A DNA stretch of 64,000 nucleotides, taken from positions 62,001 through 126,000 of the forward strand of contig JADJPB010000005.1 of assembly GCA_016713445.1 (NCBI GenBank), read 5' to 3'. This document shows positions 30,788 through 38,420 of the stretch, in pieces (position 1 is the first letter of the stretch; the number at the start of each line of letters is the position of its first letter). Source of the stretch: Bacteroidota bacterium. Its GTDB lineage: Bacteria; Bacteroidota; Bacteroidia; AKYH767-A; OLB10. The position numbers and the translations under genes were made by a program. The notes beneath the pieces are model-generated. The model was not told the DNA's origin, searched no databases, and worked only from the letters and a program-made list of their open reading frames with translations.

Positions 30788-31643
30788 GGCGCACTCACAA
30801 GCGCTGGAATCGGCCGACAGCCTCTTTGCTATCCAACAATACGACCTCGCTGCGGTGATGTACGAAAGGGCGGTCTATGAGCGTCCCAATGATGTTCATT
30901 TTTTAGCGACTACACTGCTTTCAAAAACCAATTGTTTAAAAGCACAAGAAAAATTTGAACAGATCGGAAGTTTATTATCACGTATTGACTTAAACAAAAT
31001 CAGCGATAGTCTCAAACAAGAAATTTATTTCCAGAAAGCATTAGGTTATTATCTAAGCGATAGATTTGATGACGCAGAAAAAAACATCTTGCCTTCATTT
31101 AACTTAGAAACATTCAACACTAAAACACAATTGAACTCCGTTTTACTTTATGCATTCATACTTGATGAACAAGGAAAATGGAGTCAAGCTCATCAAGTAA
31201 TGAATGATTACATTCGAAATCAAACGCAACTTCCGTCGCTTGAAAAAGAAAGGTTAACACAATCTTTGGATTCACTTTACGCAACAGACCAACACCATAA
31301 GTTAAAAAGCATTAAAAAAGCCAAAACACTTTCTTTGATTTTCCCAGGGATGGGACAAGCCTACAATGGAAATTACGGAAAAGGATTTCTCAACTTTCTA
31401 TTGACAGGGGGAAGTGCTACCTTTGGCGTATACAATGTTCTTCAAGCAAACTACATCACGGCCGCTACGGCAGGGGTATATTTGTTTTTATATTTCTATT
31501 TAGGAGGCGCAAATCAGTCCAGCTATATTGTTCCTACAAAAAATTATACTAAAAAAAGAAAGTACAACGATCGATTGAAATTAGAAATCATCGATATGAG
31601 TAAATCTTTATCCAATACTTCATCCCCATCCCTCCATGAATAA
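30726..31643 (+). CDS. Exported TPR-like protein with DUF5683-like C-terminus, paralogue-like to its neighbour
   Basis: The protein has 305 residues. The N-terminus (MRYIIILGWVCMFLLTVSSTKAHSQ) is a signal peptide; a later in-frame Met at residue 12 is possible. Residues about 30-200 are helical TPR-like repeats (SADSLFAIQQYDLAAVMYERAVYERP, QEIYFQKALGYYLSDRFDDAEKN). The end has IKKAKTLSLIFPGMGQAYNGNYGKGFLNFLL and further membrane segments, the same PGxGxxYxGxxGxxxxF signature as the preceding gene. The two share an architecture (signal, helical repeats, PGxG membrane hairpins) with low identity, so they may be old paralogues or partners in one complex. It overlaps the WD40 gene by 8 bases. Confidence 0.65.
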   Translation: MRYIIILGWVCMFLLTVSSTKAHSQALESADSLFAIQQYDLAAVMYERAVYERPNDVHFLATTLLSKTNCLKAQEKFEQIGSLLSRIDLNKISDSLKQEIYFQKALGYYLSDRFDDAEKNILPSFNLETFNTKTQLNSVLLYAFILDEQGKWSQAHQVMNDYIRNQTQLPSLEKERLTQSLDSLYATDQHHKLKSIKKAKTLSLIFPGMGQAYNGNYGKGFLNFLLTGGSATFGVYNVLQANYITAATAGVYLFLYFYLGGANQSSYIVPTKNYTKKRKYNDRLKLEIIDMSKSLSNTSSPSLHE

Positions 31644-32595
31644 AAAAATAACGACGATTATTCTATTTCTATTTTTACTTCCAGCTGTTCTTTTTGCACA
31701 AGAATTTTCCCATCTGACATTAACAGGCCATAAATCCGGAGGCAATGTTTGCAGTTATTCTCCTGATGGGAAAAGATTAATAAGTGGAAGCAAAGATGGC
31801 ATCATTAAAGTTTGGGATGTAGAGCAAAACTACAAGTCGATTAAGGATATTTCAATAAGTGATGATCCCATCACGGCACTTCATTACAATCACCAAGGAG
31901 ATCAAATTTCTGTTGGAACGATGGAATGTTTGCAAGTTTATAATAGTTCAACATTTAAAAGAACAGCCAAAAAGAAGAAAGCGCATGTAACATTTGTTAA
32001 ATCAGCAAATTTTTCACCTGACGATAAATTCATTGTTAGCAGCAGTTGGAAAGAAAATGCATTGGTAGTTTGGGAGAGTACTACGCTCAAACAAGTCATG
32101 GAATTAGGAGAAAATATCTGGACTGACGAAGCAAGTTTTACGCCTGATGGGAATTATATTATTTCATGTAATCATGATAACAATGCGAAAGTATGGGATG
32201 CGAAAACAGGGAACATCATAAAAACATTTGCTGGACATACCGATTGGATTTACAGTGTAAAAATAACTGCCGACATGAAAACGGTAATCACGGGAAGTTT
32301 TGATCAAACCCTTAAAATTTGGGATTTCAAAACCGGGAAAATAATTAATACTTTAAAGGGACATAAAGATGGAATTGCCACAATTGCGCTTTCTCCTGAT
32401 GATAAAATAGTAGCTAGTGCTTCTGTTGATGGTATGCTAATACTATGGGATGTAGCGCTTCAATCCGAGAAATTAAAACTATCGGAAAGTGGTCCTACCA
32501 TACTTTACCTTGAATTTTCACCAGATGGAAAGTCCTTGGCTTCCTGTGCTGCGGATGGTTCTGTCCGTATTTGGGATGTATCTTCATTAAATTAA
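31636..32595 (+). CDS. Exported WD40-repeat beta-propeller protein
   Basis: The protein has 319 residues. A signal peptide (MNKKITTIILFLFLLPAVLFA-Q) is followed by seven WD40 blades: LTGHKSGGNVCSYSPDGKRL with DGIIKVWD, HYNHQGDQISVG, ANFSPDDKFIVSSS with NALVVWE, ASFTPDGNYIISC with AKVWD, FAGHTDWIYSVKITAD with LKIWDF, LKGHKDGIATIALSPDD with LILWD, and LEFSPDGKSLASC with VRIWD. Seven blades make a full propeller with nothing left over, so it is a binding scaffold in the periplasm or on the surface. It has no sorting domain, so it is not a T9SS cargo. It closes the run that starts with the yidD-like gene and may organise a complex with the two DUF5683-like products. Confidence 0.85.
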   Translation: MNKKITTIILFLFLLPAVLFAQEFSHLTLTGHKSGGNVCSYSPDGKRLISGSKDGIIKVWDVEQNYKSIKDISISDDPITALHYNHQGDQISVGTMECLQVYNSSTFKRTAKKKKAHVTFVKSANFSPDDKFIVSSSWKENALVVWESTTLKQVMELGENIWTDEASFTPDGNYIISCNHDNNAKVWDAKTGNIIKTFAGHTDWIYSVKITADMKTVITGSFDQTLKIWDFKTGKIINTLKGHKDGIATIALSPDDKIVASASVDGMLILWDVALQSEKLKLSESGPTILYLEFSPDGKSLASCAADGSVRIWDVSSLN

Positions 32596-32598
32596 TGC

Positions 32599-32629
32599 TT
32601 GTCGTACCATATAATTCTATGTAACTTTG
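32599..32629 (+). promoter_or_regulatory. Bacteroidota-type promoter upstream of 32657
   Basis: TTG at 32599-32601, 20 bases, then TAACTTTG (32622-32629), an exact TAnnTTTG. It separates the following gene from the WD40 operon. Confidence 0.55.
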
Positions 32630-32656
32630 CAACGAATATTATTAAAAAATAATTAA

Positions 32657-33270
32657 ATGAAAAAATAATTCTCTGCTCAATTTTATTGATTTCCACTTTG
32701 GGATTTTCTCAAGATGTGATTACCCTTACAGATGGAAGAACGGTAACCGCCAAAATCCTTGAACTAACACCTGATCTGGTAAAGTATAAAAAAATGGACA
32801 ATTTAGAAGGTCCTACTTACACTGTACCGGTAAGTGATCTGACCAAAATTAAATATGCTAATGGATCAGAAGATACCTTTTCTGCTTCAAAAAGCGATTC
32901 AAATACATCTAAAACGGAAGAAGAAAATACCCCGAACATTTTTAAAGGGAAATTTGATGTAAATGATAATGAAACCGCCTCATATATAGAAGCCATTGTT
33001 AAAAATGCAGGAGCTAAATTATTAGAACGGTGTGTCGGACGTGCCGATAATCAAAGTACAGAAATTTTCTTTGCGGATGTATTTAGAGATGATGTGGCGA
33101 TGGAATTACATATTCCTTTTCAAGTAAAATGGGATAAAGGTCTTGCCAATAAAGAGCGTTGGATTCGTGGTGAAGTTATGGTAAATCGAGATGGTAAACG
33201 TCAGTGGAAATACCAAAGTGATTCCGGACTTATGTTTAAAGGATGTGCAAAAGGAATAATGGATTTATAA
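32657..33270 (+). CDS. Small exported protein of a common Bacteroidota type (frameshift in the signal peptide)
   Basis: The ATG at 32657 is followed by AAA AAA TAA. The A-run 32660-32665 seems one base short, and with seven A the start reads MKKIILCSILLISTLGFSQD, a normal signal peptide, giving 204 residues. The mature N-terminus VITLTDGRTVTAKILELTPDLVKYKK, then NLEGPTYTVPVSDLTKIKYANG, is a motif seen in many exported Bacteroidota proteins of unknown function. After a Ser/Thr/Glu linker (about 75-95) a second domain contains AIVKNAGAKLLERCVG and MELHIPFQVKW, which I do not recognise. A strong promoter and terminator make it a single-gene unit. Confidence 0.65.
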
Positions 33271-33287
33271 GGAACTAAGAAGCCACC

Positions 33288-33326
33288 AAAAAGAGGGAAT
33301 GTCGATGACACTCCCTCTTTTTTTAT
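33288..33326 (+). terminator. Terminator after the 32657 gene
   Basis: aaaaagagggaatgtc pairs with gacactccctcttttt across a 3-base loop (one mismatch) and ends in T. The arms are nearly those of the hairpin at 33590. Confidence 0.85.
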
Positions 33327-33589
33327 AGTACCCAAAAGTTCATTCGGTTTTTTACGCTATGGACAGGGAAATAATTTGAAGCAATAATTCGGATAATGTT
33401 GTAATAACAAAAGTATGAATTGCTTCAAAATCAAAATTAGGGTTAATCCTTTCGAACGTATTAATTTATCAATGTAAAGTCGTCCTACGAACTCTTGATC
33501 CTTACCGAAGCGTTTGGGGTCAATTAACCTTTCTAATAACAACTGTAGGATATTTATTTTGATATTCTTTTAAAATTAAAGAATAAATA
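33327..33589. other. Spacer between two sibling terminators, no supported gene
   Basis: A minus-strand frame at 33357-33542 reads LIDPKRFGKDQEFVGRLYID and then a Leu-rich end. It has no ribosome binding site or family resemblance I can name. It may be a gene remnant, or chance. Confidence 0.35.
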
Positions 33590-33627
33590 AAAAAAGGGGA
33601 ATGTCGATGACATTCCCCTTTTTTTAT
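33590..33627 (-). terminator. Terminator of the small lipoprotein gene (bidirectional hairpin)
   Basis: aaaaaaggggaatgtc at 33590-33605 pairs perfectly with 33609-33624 and is flanked by A- and T-runs. It sits 14 bases after the stop of the minus-strand lipoprotein. Confidence 0.85.
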
Positions 33628-33640
33628 AATAGAATAAATA

Positions 33641-33973
33641 TTATTCGCTAGCCTTAAGCTTACTTGTTTTAATTGGAGTACCTTGAACAACCCAACCATA
33701 ACGGAAAAACTCATTTCTGTTGTAAACCACACCGTCGATCAATGCATCATAACCAGGACCTGCCTTTTCGATGGCTTTGTCTACAGCTGCTTTAAGCATT
33801 GGCTGACCACACATTTTCATTTCTTTACCTTCTGTACGTGGACCTTTAGCATCATTTGGAAGACGCAAAGTCACATTTTTAGAACTGATTACGGTGAAGT
33901 CGATCAAACGCTGTTGACATGAAGACAATGCCAAAGCGCAAACTACTAAAATAGGGAGTGCAATTTTTTTCAT
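33641..33973 (-). CDS. Small lipoprotein of unknown function
   Basis: The protein has 110 residues. The signal MKKIALPILVVCALALSSC ends in a lipobox, with acylation expected at Cys19. The mature part has VISSKNVTLRLP, a segment MKMCGQPMLKAAVDKAIEKAG, and GPGYDALIDGVVYNRNEFF. The order of strand, helix, then a DALIDGVVY strand resembles small TRL-like lipoproteins, but the match is weak. A second Cys at about residue 55 could form a disulfide with a partner. A near-ideal promoter and a strong hairpin flank it, so it is an independent and probably well-expressed gene. Confidence 0.7.
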   Translation of the reverse strand: MKKIALPILVVCALALSSCQQRLIDFTVISSKNVTLRLPNDAKGPRTEGKEMKMCGQPMLKAAVDKAIEKAGPGYDALIDGVVYNRNEFFRYGWVVQGTPIKTSKLKASE

Positions 33974-34008
33974 AATTTTTTTTAATTTATCTTAATTCTT
34001 AGTTGTGG

Positions 34009-34039
34009 CAAATATAAATCTAATTGTATTCATACCAAA
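34009..34039 (-). promoter_or_regulatory. Near-ideal Bacteroidota promoter for the small lipoprotein
   Basis: Read on the minus strand: TTTG (34036-34039), exactly 19 bases, then TATATTTG (34009-34016). It matches both boxes of the TTTG-N19-TAnnTTTG consensus. The ATG is 36 bases downstream. Confidence 0.8.
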
Positions 34040-34301
34040 ATAAAAAAAGATGACATCTTCAATCAAAAAATCATAAAAAAAAGCTCTTATTATCTGAGGA
34101 ATTTACAACCTTTATTATTAATTTTCAATGCTTTGCATTATTTTTTGTGGTAAATTCATAAATACTTCCATTCAACTTGCAATCCCTATTTTTACCCTAC
34201 TATCCTGAAAACTAACAAAAATCACATAGCTCCGCTTTCATTTATAGATTTGCAAATGTTATCTCCAAAATTAAGCAACACTCATTTTCCATAAATAATC
34301 T

Positions 34302-36419
34302 ATGAAAGCGCAACGAAAAAAGGCACCCTCACATCCAATGGTAACTTTACAGAGTTCCACAGAAAAGAATTTATCCAAAAAGACTATATCAATTATAATC
34401 GGAATTTTAGCTTTCTTACTCTATGCAAATACTCTTGGACATGAATACACCGTGGATGATACTACTGTGATTAAGAATAATAAATTCACAGTGCAAGGAT
34501 TTGCTGGACTCGATGAAATTTTCACCTCCTCCTACCGCGCGGGTTATTGGGATCGTACCGAAGGATTATACCGTCCTATTTCTGTAGCTATGTTTGCGTT
34601 GGAATGGGCTATCGCGCCAGAACAACCGTGGCTTGGACATTTTATGAATGTATTGCTCTACGCTTTAACTGCAATGGCACTTTTTTCCTTGATGAGTGTC
34701 TTGTTAAAAAATCTACATCCTTTTATTCCAATTCTTGTTACGTTGCTGTGGGTTTTTCATCCCGTCCATACTGAAGTAGTAGCAAACATTAAAAGCAGAG
34801 ATGAATTGCTCAGTTTCTTCTTCGGAATTTTAACGATTCGTTATTTGATGTCTTATCTCAACACTCAAAAACGGTCAACAATGCTCCTTTCTTTTTTAAT
34901 TTTCTTCCTCGCATTATTATCGAAGGAAAACTCAGTCACCTGGGCAGGCGTTATTCCCTTAGCCATTTGGTGTTTCACGAGTGAGAATTTGAAAAAAACA
35001 ATCTCGATCAGTGCCATGTATATTGGAATCGTAATTGTATATTTAATCATTCGCCAATTAATTTTAGGAGATGGCGGAAGCGATTATCAATTGATGGTAG
35101 TCAACAACAGCATGGTAGATGCGTCTACTTTTGCCTCTCAATTTGCGACCGCTATTTCTATTCTTGGGAAGTACTTGTATCTATTTATATTACCAGTTAC
35201 GCTCGTATTTGATTACAGTTACAATACGATTCCGAATGTTTCATTTTCAAATCCCAACGCCCTTTTTTCATTGATAGTATTTGCCTTTGGGTTGATCTAT
35301 TCGATCAGAAGTTTATCGCAAAGATCTATTGCCGCTTTCGGAATACTTTTCTTTCTAGGAACAATTTCGCTCGTGAGTAATGTTTTTTTCCTGATTGAAG
35401 CGACCATGGCAGAGCGATTTATCTATACGCCTACCTTAGGATTGTGCATCCTAGTTGGAGTGATGACTAATTCCCTGTTAACGAAAAAAAATAAAAAAAC
35501 GGAAACAACATTAACCACATCCACGCTCACCAAAAACACAGTATTCATTCCTAGTCTTGTGGTACTACTATTATTTGCTGGGAGAACATACAGCAGAAAC
35601 CAAGACTGGAAAAGTAATTACAACTTACTCACTCATGATGTGGAAATTTCTCCTAACAGTGCGCGTATCCGTTATGCATTAGGGAGTACATTATTAGTCG
35701 AAAAAGCCCTTGTTGCACCCGAAGGAAGCACTGAAAGAACGAATTTTGTAGACCGGGCCATTGTTGAACTCACCAAAGGAGTGACCATCTTACCCAACTA
35801 CAACGATGCTTGGTATAATCTGGGCATCGCTTACAAAGAAAAAAAGGACGCAAAAAATGCAATCGTTTGTTTTGAAAAAGCCAGGTCGTACAAAGCATTT
35901 ACGGAAGCGAGTCGGTTTTCAAGTGCTGGCGTTGCTTACGGATTAGATGGACAGTATGAAAAAGCATTGGCTGATCTTTCAACTGCGGTGAAATTAGAAC
36001 CCAATGAACCTGACAATTGGAACAACTACGGATTATATTTGAGTGAAGCTGGAAAATTTGAAGAATCTTTGCAAGCACTCGATAAATCCATCTCCCTAAA
36101 ACCCGATTTTGAAAAAGCAATTTACAATAAAGGAAATGCTTATGCCAAAGCAGGAAGATATCAAGAAGCACTCCGCGAATATCAATTCGCGTTAAGTATT
36201 AATGTTAACTATACAGATGCACTCAATAACAGTGGGAATTGCTACGTCATGCTTCAAAAATTTGATAGTGCCTTAGTTTATTTCCAACGTTCTGTAGATG
36301 TAGATCCAAACAATGCAAAAGCTGTGATGAATTTAGCCGTCACGCTACAAAATACAGGCGACACAGCTAAAGCAAATATTTATTTTCAAAAAGCACGGAG
36401 TTTGGGGGTGGCTTTATGA
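34302..36419 (+). CDS. TMTC-like multipass membrane protein with C-terminal TPR domain
   Basis: The protein has 705 residues. Residues about 25-430 contain some eleven membrane helices with an N-terminal loop HEYTVDDTTVIKNN (acidic pair after the first helix) and LYRPISVAMFALEW. This is the arrangement of GT-C glycosyltransferases and the TMTC/DUF1736 O-mannosyltransferase-like proteins. Residues about 450-705 form six to seven TPRs (YNDAWYNLGIAYKEKKDAKNAI, PDNWNNYGLYLSEAGKFEESL, AKAVMNLAVTLQNTGDTAKA). It may transfer a sugar from a lipid carrier to exported proteins, but this is family inference; no lipid-linked sugar genes are nearby. A TAGATTTG element lies at 34245-34252. The stop overlaps the next ATG by four bases. 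Confidence 0.8.
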   Translation: MKAQRKKAPSHPMVTLQSSTEKNLSKKTISIIIGILAFLLYANTLGHEYTVDDTTVIKNNKFTVQGFAGLDEIFTSSYRAGYWDRTEGLYRPISVAMFALEWAIAPEQPWLGHFMNVLLYALTAMALFSLMSVLLKNLHPFIPILVTLLWVFHPVHTEVVANIKSRDELLSFFFGILTIRYLMSYLNTQKRSTMLLSFLIFFLALLSKENSVTWAGVIPLAIWCFTSENLKKTISISAMYIGIVIVYLIIRQLILGDGGSDYQLMVVNNSMVDASTFASQFATAISILGKYLYLFILPVTLVFDYSYNTIPNVSFSNPNALFSLIVFAFGLIYSIRSLSQRSIAAFGILFFLGTISLVSNVFFLIEATMAERFIYTPTLGLCILVGVMTNSLLTKKNKKTETTLTTSTLTKNTVFIPSLVVLLLFAGRTYSRNQDWKSNYNLLTHDVEISPNSARIRYALGSTLLVEKALVAPEGSTERTNFVDRAIVELTKGVTILPNYNDAWYNLGIAYKEKKDAKNAIVCFEKARSYKAFTEASRFSSAGVAYGLDGQYEKALADLSTAVKLEPNEPDNWNNYGLYLSEAGKFEESLQALDKSISLKPDFEKAIYNKGNAYAKAGRYQEALREYQFALSINVNYTDALNNSGNCYVMLQKFDSALVYFQRSVDVDPNNAKAVMNLAVTLQNTGDTAKANIYFQKARSLGVAL

Positions 36420-36955
36420 ATCGCAACATCAATACTTTCATTTCTCTTCTACTTCTTTTTTCAAGTTGTACTGATGCGCCTGTCGTAAAACATGAAACCT
36501 ATTTTTCAATTTCTACATTCATGAACCATGAAATTAAACAACATCAAACCACTAAAACTCGTTTAATAAAAGTGGTAACGCGCGATCATAAGTCAGAGAC
36601 AAAAGAAATAACAGTTTCGAATTGGGAACATGAACTCAAACCATTCTTTGAAAGCGATATTGATAAACCTGCATGGCATTTAGCCTACGATTGTGATACG
36701 GTAAAAACCGACTCCCTTTTACAAATAGTATACGTTGCCAACGATCCAAAAGCGCCTGTGCGTAGAATGCAAATTGATTATTTTCAGGATCAGATTCAAC
36801 GTATCGATATTCAGTTTGAAAAAAACAATCCTTGGTTCAGCTTAAAGAGAAAATTAATTTATCAGCGAGATATTGGTTATCAAATCAGCGGCGAACAAAA
36901 TATGGTATTGTCGGATCCCTCACTCTTCGAAATCAACGTAAAATTCATTCATTAA
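36416..36955 (+). CDS. Lipoprotein of unknown function
   Basis: The protein has 179 residues. A short signal (MNRNINTFISLLLLFSSC) ends in a lipobox at Cys18. The mature protein reads as alternating strands (IKVVTRDHKSETKEITVSNW, MQIDYFQDQIQRIDIQFEKN). It gives the impression of one beta-rich domain and matches nothing I recognise. It starts inside the stop of the TMTC-like gene (ATGA overlap), so the two are translationally coupled, and the TlpA-like gene starts 10 bases after it. The three may act together in the envelope. Confidence 0.65.
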   Translation: MNRNINTFISLLLLFSSCTDAPVVKHETYFSISTFMNHEIKQHQTTKTRLIKVVTRDHKSETKEITVSNWEHELKPFFESDIDKPAWHLAYDCDTVKTDSLLQIVYVANDPKAPVRRMQIDYFQDQIQRIDIQFEKNNPWFSLKRKLIYQRDIGYQISGEQNMVLSDPSLFEINVKFIH

Positions 36956-36965
36956 AAACTTCAAC

Positions 36966-38117
36966 ATGCCCATAACTTTACTCATTGGATTCTGGTTAGG
37001 ATTGCTACAGCTTCCAGATGCTACGCTTCCTTTTCAATTCGAAATAGCACAACATGACGGAACGCCGGTAATGATCATCCAAAACGCGGATGAAAGAATT
37101 GTTTGCGATGAAGTAATAATGCAGGGTGATTCCATCTTCATAAAACTTCCTTTATACGATTCTGAATTTCGGTTAAAAGTAGGCGATGGAACTTTGACAG
37201 GTAACTGGTATAATCATGGAAGAAAAGTACCCACCAGCCTTCCCTTTTCTGCTACAAAGGATATCCTATATCGATTTCCCGCATCAAGCAATGTTACTTC
37301 ATCGCACTCCCTGGATGGATCGTGGGAAACTTGGTTTGCAACAGGAACTCCAGATTCTTCATTAGCCATTGGGAAATTCAACCGAGAAGGGAACAAAGTA
37401 TTTGGAACTTTTTTAACAGAGTCGGGCGACCACCGATACTTAGAAGGAATCGTTGATCAAGACAGTTTAAAGTTAAGCGTCTTTGATGGTACGCATGCTT
37501 ATTTGTACTTGGCGAAAGTGGAAGGAGATGTGATGCATGGAATGTATTACGCGGGTAATTCTTACAAAGCACCCTTTCGTTCAAGGAAAAATAATTCTAT
37601 TACATTGAGAGATCCATCTTCACTTGCCCAAGCGAAAGGAACAATAGATTTTACACTCCCTGATGCGGACAGTAATTTAATCACTCTAACGGATCCGAAG
37701 TACCGTAATTATATAAAAATTGTTCAAATTTTAGGAACATGGTGTCCGAACTGCATTGATGAAAGTAAATTTCTGGATAGCGTTTACACCCATCGAAAAG
37801 AGGAAGGTCTGGCTGTATACGGATTGGCATTTGAGCGCTCCCCACTTTTTAGTGAAGCCACTAAAGGTGTAAAAAAAATGCAAAAACGATTGAACATTCA
37901 CTATCCATTACTCATTGCCGGAACGAATAAAAAAGGAGAAGTACAAAAAATAATTCCTGCCATTGATAATTTTTTCTCCTATCCGACAACGTTATTCATC
38001 GATCGAAAAGGTCAAATAGTAAAGATTCATAGTGGATTTTCGGGGCCTGCCACGGGAGCGGAATGGGAAAAATACAAAGCTGATTTTAATAGAACCTTAA
38101 ATCGAATGCTTAGGTAG
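36966..38117 (+). CDS. TlpA-like thioredoxin-fold protein
   Basis: The protein has 383 residues. A hydrophobic start (MPITLLIGFWLGLLQLP) serves as signal or anchor. Residues about 20-215 form beta-rich domains (GTLTGNWYNHGRK, DGSWETWFATG, KVFGTFLTESGDHRYLEG) without a clear family. Residues about 230-383 are a TlpA/ResA-type thioredoxin domain with active site GTWCPNCIDES and the cis-Pro region YPTTLFIDRKG. Both catalytic Cys are present, so it should reduce disulfides in the periplasm or at the surface. Many Bacteroidota TlpA-like proteins have an N-terminal beta domain of this sort. It is the third gene of the operon with the TMTC-like protein and lipoprotein. Confidence 0.85.
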   Translation: MPITLLIGFWLGLLQLPDATLPFQFEIAQHDGTPVMIIQNADERIVCDEVIMQGDSIFIKLPLYDSEFRLKVGDGTLTGNWYNHGRKVPTSLPFSATKDILYRFPASSNVTSSHSLDGSWETWFATGTPDSSLAIGKFNREGNKVFGTFLTESGDHRYLEGIVDQDSLKLSVFDGTHAYLYLAKVEGDVMHGMYYAGNSYKAPFRSRKNNSITLRDPSSLAQAKGTIDFTLPDADSNLITLTDPKYRNYIKIVQILGTWCPNCIDESKFLDSVYTHRKEEGLAVYGLAFERSPLFSEATKGVKKMQKRLNIHYPLLIAGTNKKGEVQKIIPAIDNFFSYPTTLFIDRKGQIVKIHSGFSGPATGAEWEKYKADFNRTLNRMLR

Positions 38118-38420
38118 TTAATGTGTTGATAATCAAATGCCCAAACACCACATTACGAGTATAGCGGAGTAATGACTAACCTAGGAACGTAGATTCACTG
38201 ATTTTTTTCACCAATATAATATGTTCTTCTACCCTCACATCATGGCTATTAACCTATAAGTTTAGCTATTGCCTTAATTTTCGTCAGATATTTGAGACTG
38301 GTATAGAGTACATTTGCACAATAATGAAAACAAGAATTATAATTTGCCAAACAAAAAAATTCCTGTATTTTGCAGAGTATAAAGTTCCCAAAACATAAAA
38401 CACAAATCAAAAAACAATAC

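Noticed and set aside
33357..33542. Small minus-strand gene between two terminators
   Set aside because: There is no ribosome binding site, no recognisable family, and both neighbours terminate before it. I list the region only as a spacer.
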